Positions 21,412-31,409 of a stretch of DNA of 64,000 nt are shown piece by piece. Source of the stretch: Escherichia ruysiae (GTDB taxonomy: Bacteria; Pseudomonadota; Gammaproteobacteria; Enterobacterales; Enterobacteriaceae). The notes beneath the pieces were generated by a model that saw only the letters and a list, made by a program, of their open reading frames with translations, did no database searches and was not told where the DNA came from. Every line of letters starts with the position of its first letter. The first letter of the stretch is position 1. A program made the translations under genes and the position numbers. The DNA lies in NCBI RefSeq assembly GCF_902498915.1, contig NZ_CABVLQ010000001.1. The stretch is one strand, 5' to 3'.

Positions 21412-22692
21412 TTGTTTGACCGTTATGATGCTGGTGAGCAGGCGGTGCTGGTACACATCTATTTTACGCAAGACAAAGATATGGAAGACCTCCAGGAGTT
21501 TGAATCTCTGGTTTCTTCCGCCGGTGTCGAAGCATTGCAGGTGATTACCGGTAGCCGTAAAGCGCCGCACCCAAAGTATTTTGTAGGTGAAGGTAAAGCA
21601 GTTGAAATTGCGGAAGCTGTCAAAGCGACGGGTGCTTCGGTCGTTCTTTTTGACCATGCCCTGAGCCCAGCGCAAGAGCGTAACCTGGAGCGTTTGTGCG
21701 AGTGTCGTGTCATCGATCGCACCGGCCTTATTTTAGATATTTTCGCCCAACGTGCGCGTACCCATGAGGGTAAGTTGCAGGTTGAGCTGGCGCAGCTGCG
21801 CCATCTGGCTACGCGCCTGGTGCGTGGCTGGACCCACCTTGAAAGACAGAAAGGCGGGATCGGTTTGCGTGGTCCGGGTGAAACCCAGCTCGAAACCGAC
21901 CGTCGTTTGTTGCGTAATCGCATCGTGCAGATACAGTCGCGCCTGGAAAGAGTTGAAAAGCAGCGTGAGCAGGGGCGGCAATCGCGTATCAAAGCCGACG
22001 TTCCTACTGTTTCGCTGGTGGGATATACCAACGCCGGTAAATCTACCCTTTTCAATCGCATCACCGAAGCGCGGGTCTACGCGGCAGACCAGTTGTTTGC
22101 CACCCTCGACCCGACGTTGCGGCGTATTGATGTCGCGGATGTCGGTGAAACCGTGCTGGCAGATACCGTAGGGTTTATTCGCCACTTGCCGCACGATCTG
22201 GTGGCGGCGTTTAAAGCCACGTTACAAGAGACGCGGCAAGCCACATTGCTGCTGCACGTCATTGATGCGGCAGATGTGCGTGTACAAGAAAACATCGAAG
22301 CGGTGAATACGGTTCTTGAAGAGATTGATGCTCACGAGATCCCAACCCTGCTGGTGATGAACAAGATCGATATGCTGGAAGATTTCGAACCGCGTATTGA
22401 TCGGGACGAAGAGAACAAACCGATCCGTGTCTGGCTTTCTGCGCAGACCGGAGCGGGGATACCACAGCTTTTTCAGGCTTTGACGGAGCGGCTTTCCGGT
22501 GAGGTGGCGCAGCATACATTGCGTCTGCCGCCGCAGGAAGGGCGTCTGAGAAGTCGTTTTTATCAGCTTCAGGCAATAGAAAAAGAGTGGATGGAGGAGG
22601 ACGGCAGTGTAAGTCTGCAAGTTCGTATGCCGATCGTTGACTGGCGTCGCCTCTGTAAACAAGAACCGGCGTTGATCGATTACCTGATCTAA
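21412..22692 (+). CDS. hflX: Ribosome-associated GTPase HflX
   Basis: GTPase (426 residues) that binds the 50S subunit and splits stalled 70S ribosomes, notably after heat stress. In order: N-terminal HflX domain, a basic coiled-coil (about 155-195), then the G domain with GYTNAGKS (204-211), DTVGF and NKID, and a C-terminal domain. The start is the TTG at 21412, supported by AGAGGG upstream and by conserved MFDRYDAGEQ. It lies between hfq and hflKC. Confidence 0.97.
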   Translation: MFDRYDAGEQAVLVHIYFTQDKDMEDLQEFESLVSSAGVEALQVITGSRKAPHPKYFVGEGKAVEIAEAVKATGASVVLFDHALSPAQERNLERLCECRVIDRTGLILDIFAQRARTHEGKLQVELAQLRHLATRLVRGWTHLERQKGGIGLRGPGETQLETDRRLLRNRIVQIQSRLERVEKQREQGRQSRIKADVPTVSLVGYTNAGKSTLFNRITEARVYAADQLFATLDPTLRRIDVADVGETVLADTVGFIRHLPHDLVAAFKATLQETRQATLLLHVIDAADVRVQENIEAVNTVLEEIDAHEIPTLLVMNKIDMLEDFEPRIDRDEENKPIRVWLSAQTGAGIPQLFQALTERLSGEVAQHTLRLPPQEGRLRSRFYQLQAIEKEWMEEDGSVSLQVRMPIVDWRRLCKQEPALIDYLI

Positions 22693-22778
22693 CCGGCAAA
22701 GCGTCTGAAGCGTGGAGTCATATCCTCTGGCGTCGAAAGACAACAGGGATCACCGCATAACAAATATGGAGCACAAAC

Positions 22779-24038
22779 ATGGCGTGGAATCAGCCCGGTA
22801 ATAACGGACAAGACCGCGACCCGTGGGGAAGCAGCAAACCTGGCGGCAACTCTGAGGGAAATGGAAACAAAGGCGGTCGCGATCAAGGGCCACCTGATTT
22901 AGATGATATCTTCCGCAAACTGAGCAAAAAGCTCGGTGGTCTGGGCGGCGGTAAAGGCACTGGATCTGGCGGTGGCAGTTCATCGCAAGGCCCGCGCCCG
23001 CAGCTTGGCGGTCGTGTCGTTACCATCGCAGCGGCAGCGATTGTCATTATCTGGGCGGCCAGTGGTTTCTACACCATTAAAGAAGCCGAACGCGGCGTGG
23101 TAACACGCTTTGGTAAATTCAGCCATCTGGTTGAACCTGGTCTGAACTGGAAACCGACGTTTATCGACGAAGTTAAACCGGTGAACGTGGAAGCCGTGCG
23201 TGAACTGGCTGCTTCCGGCGTGATGCTGACGTCTGACGAAAACGTGGTGCGCGTTGAGATGAACGTGCAGTACCGCGTCACCAATCCGGAAAAATACCTG
23301 TATAGCGTAACCAGCCCGGATGACAGTCTGCGCCAGGCTACCGACAGCGCCCTGCGTGGGGTTATCGGTAAATACACCATGGACCGCATTTTGACGGAAG
23401 GTCGTACCGTGATTCGTAGCGATACTCAGCGCGAACTGGAAGAGACGATTCGTCCGTATGACATGGGTATCACTCTGCTGGACGTCAACTTCCAGGCTGC
23501 TCGTCCGCCGGAAGAAGTAAAAGCAGCGTTTGACGATGCGATTGCCGCACGTGAAAACGAACAGCAATACATTCGTGAAGCAGAAGCGTATACCAACGAA
23601 GTTCAGCCGCGTGCGAACGGTCAGGCGCAACGTATCCTCGAAGAGGCGCGTGCGTACAAGGCTCAGACTATCCTGGAAGCCCAGGGTGAAGTCGCGCGCT
23701 TTGCTAAACTTCTGCCGGAATATAAAGCTGCGCCGGAAATTACTCGCGAGCGTCTGTATATCGAGACGATGGAAAAAGTGTTGGGCAACACCCGCAAAGT
23801 GCTGGTTAACGATAAAGGTGGCAACCTGATGGTTCTGCCGTTAGACCAGATGCTGAAAGGGGGTAACGCGCCAGCGGCGAAGAGCGACAACGGCGCCAGC
23901 AATCTGCTGCGTCTGCCGCCAGCCTCTTCCTCCACGACCAGTGGGGCAAGCAACACGTCGTCCACTAGTCAGGGCGATATTATGGACCAACGCCGCGCCA
24001 ACGCGCAGCGTAACGACTACCAGCGTCAGGGGGAATAA
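22779..24038 (+). CDS. hflK: FtsH regulator subunit HflK
   Basis: SPFH/prohibitin-family inner membrane protein (419 residues) which, with HflC, forms a large periplasmic cage around the FtsH protease and tempers its degradation of membrane proteins and lambda CII. It has a Gly/Asn-rich cytoplasmic N-terminus (about 1-78), one transmembrane helix (about 80-98), the SPFH domain, a helical region and a low-complexity Ser/Thr/Gln tail. hflC follows after 2 nt. Confidence 0.97.
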   Translation: MAWNQPGNNGQDRDPWGSSKPGGNSEGNGNKGGRDQGPPDLDDIFRKLSKKLGGLGGGKGTGSGGGSSSQGPRPQLGGRVVTIAAAAIVIIWAASGFYTIKEAERGVVTRFGKFSHLVEPGLNWKPTFIDEVKPVNVEAVRELAASGVMLTSDENVVRVEMNVQYRVTNPEKYLYSVTSPDDSLRQATDSALRGVIGKYTMDRILTEGRTVIRSDTQRELEETIRPYDMGITLLDVNFQAARPPEEVKAAFDDAIAARENEQQYIREAEAYTNEVQPRANGQAQRILEEARAYKAQTILEAQGEVARFAKLLPEYKAAPEITRERLYIETMEKVLGNTRKVLVNDKGGNLMVLPLDQMLKGGNAPAAKSDNGASNLLRLPPASSSTTSGASNTSSTSQGDIMDQRRANAQRNDYQRQGE

Positions 24039-24040
24039 CG

Positions 24041-25045
24041 ATGCGTAAGTCAGTTATCGCGATTATCATCATCGTGCTGGTAGTGCTTTACATGTCTGTC
24101 TTTGTCGTCAAAGAAGGTGAGCGCGGTATTACGCTGCGTTTTGGTAAGGTACTGCGTGACGATGACAACAAACCTCTGGTTTATGAGCCGGGTCTGCATT
24201 TCAAGATACCGTTCATTGAAACGGTGAAAATGCTCGATGCGCGTATTCAGACCATGGACAACCAGGCCGACCGCTTTGTGACCAAAGAGAAGAAAGACCT
24301 GATCGTCGACTCTTACATCAAATGGCGCATCAGCGATTTCAGCCGTTACTACCTGGCAACGGGTGGTGGCGACATTTCGCAAGCGGAAGTGCTGTTGAAA
24401 CGTAAATTCTCTGACCGTCTGCGTTCTGAAATTGGTCGCCTGGACGTGAAAGACATCGTCACCGATTCCCGTGGTCGTCTGACTCTCGAAGTACGTGACG
24501 CGCTGAACTCCGGTTCTGCGGGTACAGAAGATGAAGTTACTACCCCTGCGGCAGATAACGCCATTGCCGAAGCGGCAGAGCGCGTAACGGCTGAGACGAA
24601 GGGCAAAGTACCGGTCATCAACCCGAACAGTATGGCGGCGCTGGGTATTGAAGTTGTCGATGTGCGTATCAAGCAGATCAACCTGCCGACCGAAGTGTCT
24701 GAGGCGATCTACAACCGTATGCGCGCCGAGCGTGAAGCGGTAGCGCGTCGCCATCGTTCACAAGGTCAGGAAGAAGCGGAAAAATTGCGCGCAACTGCCG
24801 ACTATGAAGTGACCAGAACGCTGGCAGAAGCAGAGCGTCAGGGTCGCATCATGCGCGGTGAAGGTGACGCAGAAGCTGCCAAACTGTTTGCTGATGCATT
24901 CAGCAAAGATCCGGACTTCTACGCATTCATCCGTAGCCTGCGTGCTTATGAGAACAGCTTCTCTGGCAATCAGGACGTGATGGTCATGAGCCCGGACAGC
25001 GATTTCTTCCGCTACATGAAGACGCCGACTTCCGCAACGCGTTAA
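24041..25045 (+). CDS. hflC: FtsH regulator subunit HflC
   Basis: Partner of HflK (334 residues). It has an N-terminal transmembrane helix (about 3-21, IAIIIIVLVVLYMSVFVV), then an SPFH domain in the periplasm and long helices around the RHRSQGQEEAEKLRATADY segment. It starts 2 nt after hflK, so translation is almost certainly coupled and the subunits are made in step. A strong terminator 29 nt downstream ends the superoperon's main transcript. Confidence 0.97.
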   Translation: MRKSVIAIIIIVLVVLYMSVFVVKEGERGITLRFGKVLRDDDNKPLVYEPGLHFKIPFIETVKMLDARIQTMDNQADRFVTKEKKDLIVDSYIKWRISDFSRYYLATGGGDISQAEVLLKRKFSDRLRSEIGRLDVKDIVTDSRGRLTLEVRDALNSGSAGTEDEVTTPAADNAIAEAAERVTAETKGKVPVINPNSMAALGIEVVDVRIKQINLPTEVSEAIYNRMRAEREAVARRHRSQGQEEAEKLRATADYEVTRTLAEAERQGRIMRGEGDAEAAKLFADAFSKDPDFYAFIRSLRAYENSFSGNQDVMVMSPDSDFFRYMKTPTSATR

Positions 25046-25074
25046 GATAACGACTGCGGTACAGGTCAATAAAG

Positions 25075-25112
25075 CCACCGCATCCTCAGGGATGTCGGTG
25101 GTTTTCTTTTTC
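25075..25112 (+). terminator. Terminator after hflC
   Basis: Stem CCACCGCATCC / GGGATGtCGGTGG with a short loop (25075-25101), followed by TTTTCTTTTTC. This is a typical Rho-independent terminator between hflC and yjeT. Confidence 0.85.
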
Positions 25113-25126
25113 TATAAGGACAATGA

Positions 25127-25324
25127 ATGAATTCGACAATCTGGCTGGCGCTTGCTCTGGTTTTGGTGCTGGAAGGTTTAGGACCGATGCTTTACCCGCA
25201 GGCGTGGAAGAAGATGATCTCTGCGATGACCAATTTACCCGATAATATTTTACGTCGTTTTGGTGGTGGACTTGTGGTTGCGGGCGTTGTGGTCTACTAC
25301 ATGTTGAGGAAAACGATTGGCTGA
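25127..25324 (+). CDS. yjeT: Small inner membrane protein YjeT (DUF2065)
   Basis: A 65-residue protein with two hydrophobic helices (about 4-22 and 45-60) joined by a basic loop containing LYPQAWKKMISAM. It belongs to the widespread DUF2065 family, usually found between hflC and purA. The molecular function is not established; the conserved context suggests a link to the HflKC/FtsH membrane complex. It starts right after the hflC terminator with AAGGAC upstream, so it may rely on read-through or its own weak promoter. Confidence 0.9.
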   Translation: MNSTIWLALALVLVLEGLGPMLYPQAWKKMISAMTNLPDNILRRFGGGLVVAGVVVYYMLRKTIG

Positions 25325-25369
25325 ACAAAAAATAGACTGATTAAGGTCATTTTTGGATGCAAAAAGTGC

Positions 25370-25423
25370 TGTAACTCTGAAAAAGCGATGGTAGAATCCA
25401 TTTTTAAGCAAACGGTGATTTTG
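25370..25423 (+). promoter_or_regulatory. purA promoter and probable PurR operator
   Basis: TGTAAC (25370-25375) and TAGAAT (25393-25398) with a 17-bp spacer form a plausible promoter. AAGCAAACGGTGATTTT (25407-25423) matches the left half of the PurR consensus ANGCAANCGNTTNCNT well and the right half partly. It sits between the -10 and the purA start codon, where repressor would block early transcription. PurR control of purA is established in E. coli; the site is my call. Confidence 0.55.
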
Positions 25424-25424
25424 A

Positions 25425-26726
<1,302 letters not shown>

Positions 26727-26780
26727 TCCTGGTACGCCTGGCAGATATTTTGCCTGCCGGGCTAACAGTGTGATACATTG

Positions 26781-26815
26781 CTGTGTCGGGTAAGCCATTA
26801 TGCTATCCGACACAG
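26781..26815. terminator. Hairpin between purA and nsrR
   Basis: A 9-bp perfect inverted repeat (CTGTGTCGG / CCGACACAG) with a 17-nt loop lies 54 nt after purA. No T-run follows directly, so its role as a terminator is only probable. Confidence 0.4.
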
Positions 26816-26930
26816 TGTTAAATCCTCGCTTTTTTCCTTCCCCAAACTGAAATAAATTAGCGACACAGCTTGTGGCTGGTTTATCATCAATATAAATGTA
26901 TTTTTTCCCGATTTCCCTTTTGAGGTTGAT

Positions 26931-27356
26931 GTGCAGTTAACGAGTTTCACTGATTACGGATTACGTGCGCTGATCTACATGGCGTCATTGCCAGAAGGGC
27001 GGATGACCAGTATTTCTGAAGTGACTGACGTCTACGGCGTCTCCCGTAATCATATGGTCAAAATAATCAATCAACTTAGTCGTGCCGGCTACGTGACTGC
27101 TGTTCGTGGAAAAAATGGCGGCATTCGCCTGGGTAAACCGGCGAGTGCGATACGTATTGGTGATGTGGTGCGCGAGCTGGAACCCTTATCGCTGGTGAAT
27201 TGCAGCAGTGAGTTTTGCCACATTACACCTGCCTGTCGGTTGAAACAGGCACTTTCTAAGGCCGTGCAAAGTTTTCTTACGGAACTGGATAACTACACGC
27301 TTGCCGATTTGGTTGAAGAGAATCAACCGCTTTATAAATTATTGCTGGTGGAGTGA
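26931..27356 (+). CDS. nsrR: Nitric oxide-sensing repressor NsrR
   Basis: Rrf2-family repressor (141 residues) whose iron-sulfur cluster reacts with nitric oxide, releasing targets such as hmp, ytfE and hcp. The winged helix-turn-helix fills the N-terminal half ([20 protein letters not shown]). Cluster cysteines C91, C96 and C102 are intact in [16 protein letters not shown]. The start is a GTG at 26931. It is followed 38 nt later by rnr, which is likely cotranscribed. A target of this repressor, ytfE, is in the same window with a clear operator at 60483-60505. Confidence 0.97.
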
Positions 27357-27394
27357 CGAAAATCTTCATCAGAGATGACAACGGAGGAACCGAG

Positions 27395-29836
27395 ATGTCA
27401 CAAGATCCTTTCCAGGAACGCGAAGCTGAAAAATACGCGAATCCCATCCCTAGCCGGGAATTTATCCTCGAACATTTAACCAAACGTGAAAAACCGGCCA
27501 GCCGTGATGAGCTGGCTGTAGAACTGCACATTGAAGGCGAAGAGCAGCTTGAAGGCCTGCGTCGCCGCCTGCGCGCGATGGAGCGCGACGGTCAACTGGT
27601 CTTCACTCGCCGTCAGTGCTATGCGCTGCCGGAACGCCTCGATCTGGTGAAAGGTACCGTTATTGGTCACCGTGATGGCTACGGCTTTCTGCGGGTTGAA
27701 GGACGTAAAGATGATTTGTATCTCTCCAGCGAGCAGATGAAAACCTGCATTCATGGCGATCAGGTGCTGGCGCAGCCGCTGGGCGCTGACCGTAAAGGCC
27801 GCCGTGAAGCGCGTATTGTCCGTGTACTGGTGCCAAAAACCAGCCAGATTGTTGGTCGCTACTTTACCGAAGCGGGCGTCGGCTTTGTGGTTCCTGACGA
27901 CAGCCGTTTGAGCTTCGATATCTTAATCCCGCCAGATCAGATCATGGGCGCGCGGATGGGCTTTGTGGTGGTGGTCGAACTGACCCAACGCCCGACTCGT
28001 CGTACCAAAGCGGTGGGTAAAATCGTCGAGGTGCTTGGCGATAATATGGGCACCGGCATGGCGGTTGATATCGCTCTGCGCACCCATGAAATCCCGTACA
28101 TCTGGCCACAGGCTGTTGAGCAACAGGTTGCCGGACTGAAAGAAGAAGTGCCGGAAGAAGCAAAAGCAGGCCGTGTCGATCTGCGCGATTTACCGCTGGT
28201 CACCATTGATGGCGAAGACGCCCGCGACTTTGACGATGCAGTTTACTGCGAGAAAAAACGCGGCGGCGGCTGGCGTTTATGGGTCGCAATTGCCGATGTC
28301 AGCTACTATGTGCGTCCGCCAACGCCGCTGGACAGAGAAGCGCGTAACCGTGGTACGTCGGTGTACTTCCCGTCGCAGGTTATCCCGATGCTGCCGGAAG
28401 TGCTCTCTAACGGCCTGTGTTCGCTCAACCCACAGGTAGACCGCCTGTGTATGGTGTGCGAGATGACGATTTCGTCGAAAGGCCGCCTGACTGGCTACAA
28501 ATTCTACGAAGCGGTGATGAGCTCTCACGCGCGTCTGACCTACACCAAAGTCTGGCATATTCTGCAGGGCGATCAGGATCTGCGCGAGCAGTACGCCCCG
28601 CTGGTTAAGCATCTCGAAGAGTTGCATAACCTCTATAAAGTGCTGGATAAAGCTCGTGAAGAACGCGGCGGGATCTCGTTTGAGAGCGAAGAAGCGAAGT
28701 TCATTTTCAACGCTGAACGCCGTATTGAACGTATCGAACAGACTCAGCGTAACGACGCGCACAAATTAATTGAAGAGTGTATGATTTTGGCGAATATCTC
28801 GGCGGCGCGTTTCGTTGAGAAAGCCAAAGAACCCGCACTGTTCCGTATACACGACAAGCCGAGCACTGAGGCGATTACCTCTTTCCGCTCTGTACTGGCA
28901 GAGCTGGGGCTGGAACTGCCGGGCGGTAACAAGCCAGAACCGCGCGACTACGCGGAACTGCTGGAGTCGGTTGCCGATCGTCCTGACGCAGAAATGCTGC
29001 AAACCATGCTGCTGCGTTCAATGAAACAGGCGATTTATGATCCGGAAAACCGTGGTCACTTCGGCCTGGCATTGCAGTCCTATGCGCACTTTACTTCGCC
29101 GATTCGTCGTTATCCTGACCTGACGCTGCACCGCGCCATTAAGTATCTGCTGGCGAAAGAGCAGGGGCATCAGGGCAACACCACTGAAACTGGCGGCTAC
29201 CATTATTCGATGGAAGAGATGCTGCAACTGGGTCAGCACTGTTCGATGGCGGAACGTCGTGCCGACGAAGCAACGCGCGATGTGGCTGACTGGCTGAAGT
29301 GTGACTTCATGCTCGATCAGGTTGGTAACGTATTTAAAGGAGTAATTTCCAGCGTCACAGGCTTCGGTTTCTTTGTTCGTCTGGACGACTTATTCATCGA
29401 TGGTCTGGTTCACGTCTCTTCGCTGGACAACGACTACTATCGCTTTGATCAAGTCGGACAACGCCTGATGGGCGAATCCAGCGGCCAGACTTATCGCCTG
29501 GGCGACCGCGTGGAAGTTCGCGTCGAAGCGGTTAATATGGACGAGCGCAAAATCGACTTTAGCCTGATCTCCAGCGAACGTGCACCGCGCAACGTCGGTA
29601 AAACGGCGCGCGAGAAAGCCAAAAAAGGCGATGCAGGCAAAAAAGGCGGTAAGCGTCGTCAGGTCGGCAAAAAGGTAAACTTTGAGCCAGACAGCGCCTT
29701 CCGTGGTGAGAAAAAAGCGAAGCCGAAAGCGGCGAAGAAAGACGCGAAAAAAGCGAAGAAGCCATCGGCTAAAACGCAGAAAATAGCCGCTGCAACCAAA
29801 GCGAAGCGTGCGGCGAAGAAAAAAGTGGCAGAGTGA
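27395..29836 (+). CDS. rnr: Exoribonuclease R
   Basis: Processive 3'-5' exoribonuclease of the RNB family (813 residues) able to degrade structured RNA, important in the cold and in tmRNA-dependent quality control. In order: N-terminal helix-turn-helix-like region, two cold-shock domains, the RNB catalytic domain with DGEDARDFDDAVY, the S1 domain (about 645-725) and a Lys/Ala-rich tail (about 730-813) that contacts RNA and tmRNA-SmpB. The start MSQDPFQERE at 27395 follows a strong GGAGGAAC; an upstream in-frame start would overlap nsrR. Confidence 0.97.
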   Translation: MSQDPFQEREAEKYANPIPSREFILEHLTKREKPASRDELAVELHIEGEEQLEGLRRRLRAMERDGQLVFTRRQCYALPERLDLVKGTVIGHRDGYGFLRVEGRKDDLYLSSEQMKTCIHGDQVLAQPLGADRKGRREARIVRVLVPKTSQIVGRYFTEAGVGFVVPDDSRLSFDILIPPDQIMGARMGFVVVVELTQRPTRRTKAVGKIVEVLGDNMGTGMAVDIALRTHEIPYIWPQAVEQQVAGLKEEVPEEAKAGRVDLRDLPLVTIDGEDARDFDDAVYCEKKRGGGWRLWVAIADVSYYVRPPTPLDREARNRGTSVYFPSQVIPMLPEVLSNGLCSLNPQVDRLCMVCEMTISSKGRLTGYKFYEAVMSSHARLTYTKVWHILQGDQDLREQYAPLVKHLEELHNLYKVLDKAREERGGISFESEEAKFIFNAERRIERIEQTQRNDAHKLIEECMILANISAARFVEKAKEPALFRIHDKPSTEAITSFRSVLAELGLELPGGNKPEPRDYAELLESVADRPDAEMLQTMLLRSMKQAIYDPENRGHFGLALQSYAHFTSPIRRYPDLTLHRAIKYLLAKEQGHQGNTTETGGYHYSMEEMLQLGQHCSMAERRADEATRDVADWLKCDFMLDQVGNVFKGVISSVTGFGFFVRLDDLFIDGLVHVSSLDNDYYRFDQVGQRLMGESSGQTYRLGDRVEVRVEAVNMDERKIDFSLISSERAPRNVGKTAREKAKKGDAGKKGGKRRQVGKKVNFEPDSAFRGEKKAKPKAAKKDAKKAKKPSAKTQKIAAATKAKRAAKKKVAE

Positions 29837-29840
29837 TCAT

Positions 29841-29865
29841 AACCCTCTTCAAACAGAAGAGGGTT
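29841..29865 (+). terminator. Hairpin after rnr
   Basis: Perfect 10-bp stem (AACCCTCTTC / GAAGAGGGTT, 5-nt loop) 4 nt after the rnr stop, without a T-run. A related shorter stem CTCTTC/GAAGAG recurs at 30050-30066 at the other end of the repeat region, so this may belong to a repeat rather than being a plain terminator. Confidence 0.5.
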
Positions 29866-29900
29866 AGTATTATGACCAACGCAAAAATTCACTCGGACAG

Positions 29901-30001
29901 TCCCCTCGCCCCTTTGGGGAGAGGGTTAGGGTGAGGGGAACAGGCCAGCACTGGCGCGTATAATTGCCCTCACCTGGGCCCATTCGCCTTCCAGGGGGAG
30001 A
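29901..30001. repeat. GC-rich intergenic repeat (RSA/Box C type)
   Basis: CCCCTCGCCCC-TTT-GGGGAGAGGG folds into a strong stem and is followed by TTAGGGTGAGGGG, then GCCCTCACC and a CTTCCAGGGGGAGAAA segment. The CCCTCACCCTAACCCTCTCCCC vocabulary is typical of RSA/Box C-like intergenic repeats of enterobacteria. It carries no coding potential. Family assignment is from memory of the motif. Confidence 0.5.
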
Positions 30002-30078
30002 AAACCGTGCCCACGTTAACGAGTGAACTTGTTTGTCAGCAATCTCGCTCTCTTCAAAAAGAAGAGGGTGAATTATCC

Positions 30079-30109
30079 GTAGGCCAGATAAGCGTAGCGC
30101 ATCAGGCAA
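30079..30109. repeat. REP element before rlmB
   Basis: GTAGGCCAGATAAGCG followed by TAGCGCATCAGGCAA is a classic E. coli REP (palindromic unit). It ends 22 nt before the rlmB start codon, unusually close, so it may lie in the rlmB leader. Confidence 0.85.
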
Positions 30110-30131
30110 AACGTAAACAACGAGTACATTA

Positions 30132-30863
30132 ATGAGCGAAATGATTTACGGCATCCACGCAGTGCAGGCCCTGCTGGAGCGCGCCCCTGAACGTTTTCAG
30201 GAAGTCTTTATTTTAAAAGGCCGTGAAGATAAACGTCTGTTGCCGCTGATTCACGCCCTTGAGTCCCAGGGCGTGGTTATCCAGCTGGCAAACCGCCAAT
30301 ATCTCGACGAGAAAAGCGACGGTGCCGTGCATCAGGGCATTATCGCCCGTGTGAAGCCAGGACGGCAGTATCAGGAAAACGATCTGCCAGATCTGATTGC
30401 TTCGCTCGATCAGCCGTTCCTGTTGATCCTCGACGGCGTAACCGATCCGCATAACCTTGGTGCGTGCCTGCGTAGCGCGGATGCCGCTGGCGTTCATGCA
30501 GTGATTGTGCCGAAAGATCGCTCCGCTCAACTCAACGCCACGGCGAAAAAAGTGGCCTGTGGTGCGGCAGAAAGCGTTCCGCTGATTCGGGTGACTAACC
30601 TGGCGCGCACTATGCGTATGTTGCAGGAAGAGAATATCTGGATCGTCGGTACGGCAGGTGAAGCGGATCATACGCTTTATCAGAGCAAAATGACCGGGCG
30701 CCTGGCGCTGGTGATGGGCGCGGAAGGTGAAGGTATGCGTCGCCTGACCCGTGAACATTGCGATGAACTGATTAGTATTCCGATGGCAGGTAGCGTTTCT
30801 TCCCTGAACGTTTCGGTTGCGACCGGAATTTGCTTATTTGAAGCAGTTCGCCAGCGTAGCTAA
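30132..30863 (+). CDS. rlmB: 23S rRNA 2'-O-ribose G2251 methyltransferase
   Basis: SpoU/TrmH-family enzyme (243 residues) methylating the ribose of G2251 in the peptidyl-transferase P loop of 23S rRNA. It has an N-terminal RNA-binding domain (about 1-75), then a trefoil-knot catalytic domain with LDGVTDPHNLGACLRSADA, VMGAEGEGMRRL and SIPMAGSVSSLNVSVA. It is downstream of rnr but separated by 295 bp of repeats, so it may be expressed independently. A strong terminator follows. Confidence 0.97.
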   Translation: MSEMIYGIHAVQALLERAPERFQEVFILKGREDKRLLPLIHALESQGVVIQLANRQYLDEKSDGAVHQGIIARVKPGRQYQENDLPDLIASLDQPFLLILDGVTDPHNLGACLRSADAAGVHAVIVPKDRSAQLNATAKKVACGAAESVPLIRVTNLARTMRMLQEENIWIVGTAGEADHTLYQSKMTGRLALVMGAEGEGMRRLTREHCDELISIPMAGSVSSLNVSVATGICLFEAVRQRS

Positions 30864-30877
30864 TTTCTCTGAATTAT

Positions 30878-30910
30878 AAAAAACCATCCATATTTGGATG
30901 GTTTTTTTTT
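30878..30910 (+). terminator. Terminator after rlmB
   Basis: AAAAAACCATCCA / TGGATGGTTTTTT with a 4-nt loop followed by a continuing T-run: a textbook intrinsic terminator, A/T-symmetric and possibly bidirectional. Confidence 0.9.
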
Positions 30911-30989
30911 ATCTATAGCTGGTAAGATAATTACGCTCTATGAATATTCATTTTATTAATAATTAAATTTAATCTATATGGAATAATAT

Positions 30990-31391
30990 ATGACATGGAA
31001 TCCGTTGGTGCTGGCGACGGCGCTGCAAACTGTACCTGAACAAAATATTGATGTAACAAATAGCGAGAACGCATTAATTATTAAAATGAATGATTATGGC
31101 GATTTGCAAATCAATATTCTTTTTACTTCCCGCCAAATGATTATCGAAACCTTTATTTGTCCGGTAAGTAGTATCAGCAATCCAGATGAATTTAATACCT
31201 TCTTATTAAGAAATCAGAAGATGATGCCGTTGTCATCGGTAGGAATCTCCAGCGTGCAACAGGAAGAGTATTACATTGTTTTCGGGGCGTTATCGCTTAA
31301 ATCTTCCCTTGACGACATCCTGCTGGAGATAACCACGCTGGTGGATAACGCATTGGATCTGGCTGAAATTACTGAAGAATATTCACACTAA
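30990..31391 (+). CDS. yjfI: DUF2170 protein YjfI
   Basis: A 133-residue soluble protein of the DUF2170 family, with alternating hydrophobic beta strands and an acidic C-terminus. The function is unknown. It is the first gene of yjfIJKLMC; yjfJ (PspA-like) follows after 18 nt. Across bacteria this family tends to occur beside PspA homologues, which suggests a partner or regulator of YjfJ. The upstream region 30911-30989 is AT-rich and fits a promoter. Confidence 0.88.
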   Translation: MTWNPLVLATALQTVPEQNIDVTNSENALIIKMNDYGDLQINILFTSRQMIIETFICPVSSISNPDEFNTFLLRNQKMMPLSSVGISSVQQEEYYIVFGALSLKSSLDDILLEITTLVDNALDLAEITEEYSH

Positions 31392-31409
31392 TTACAAGGA
31401 TTCGTATTT

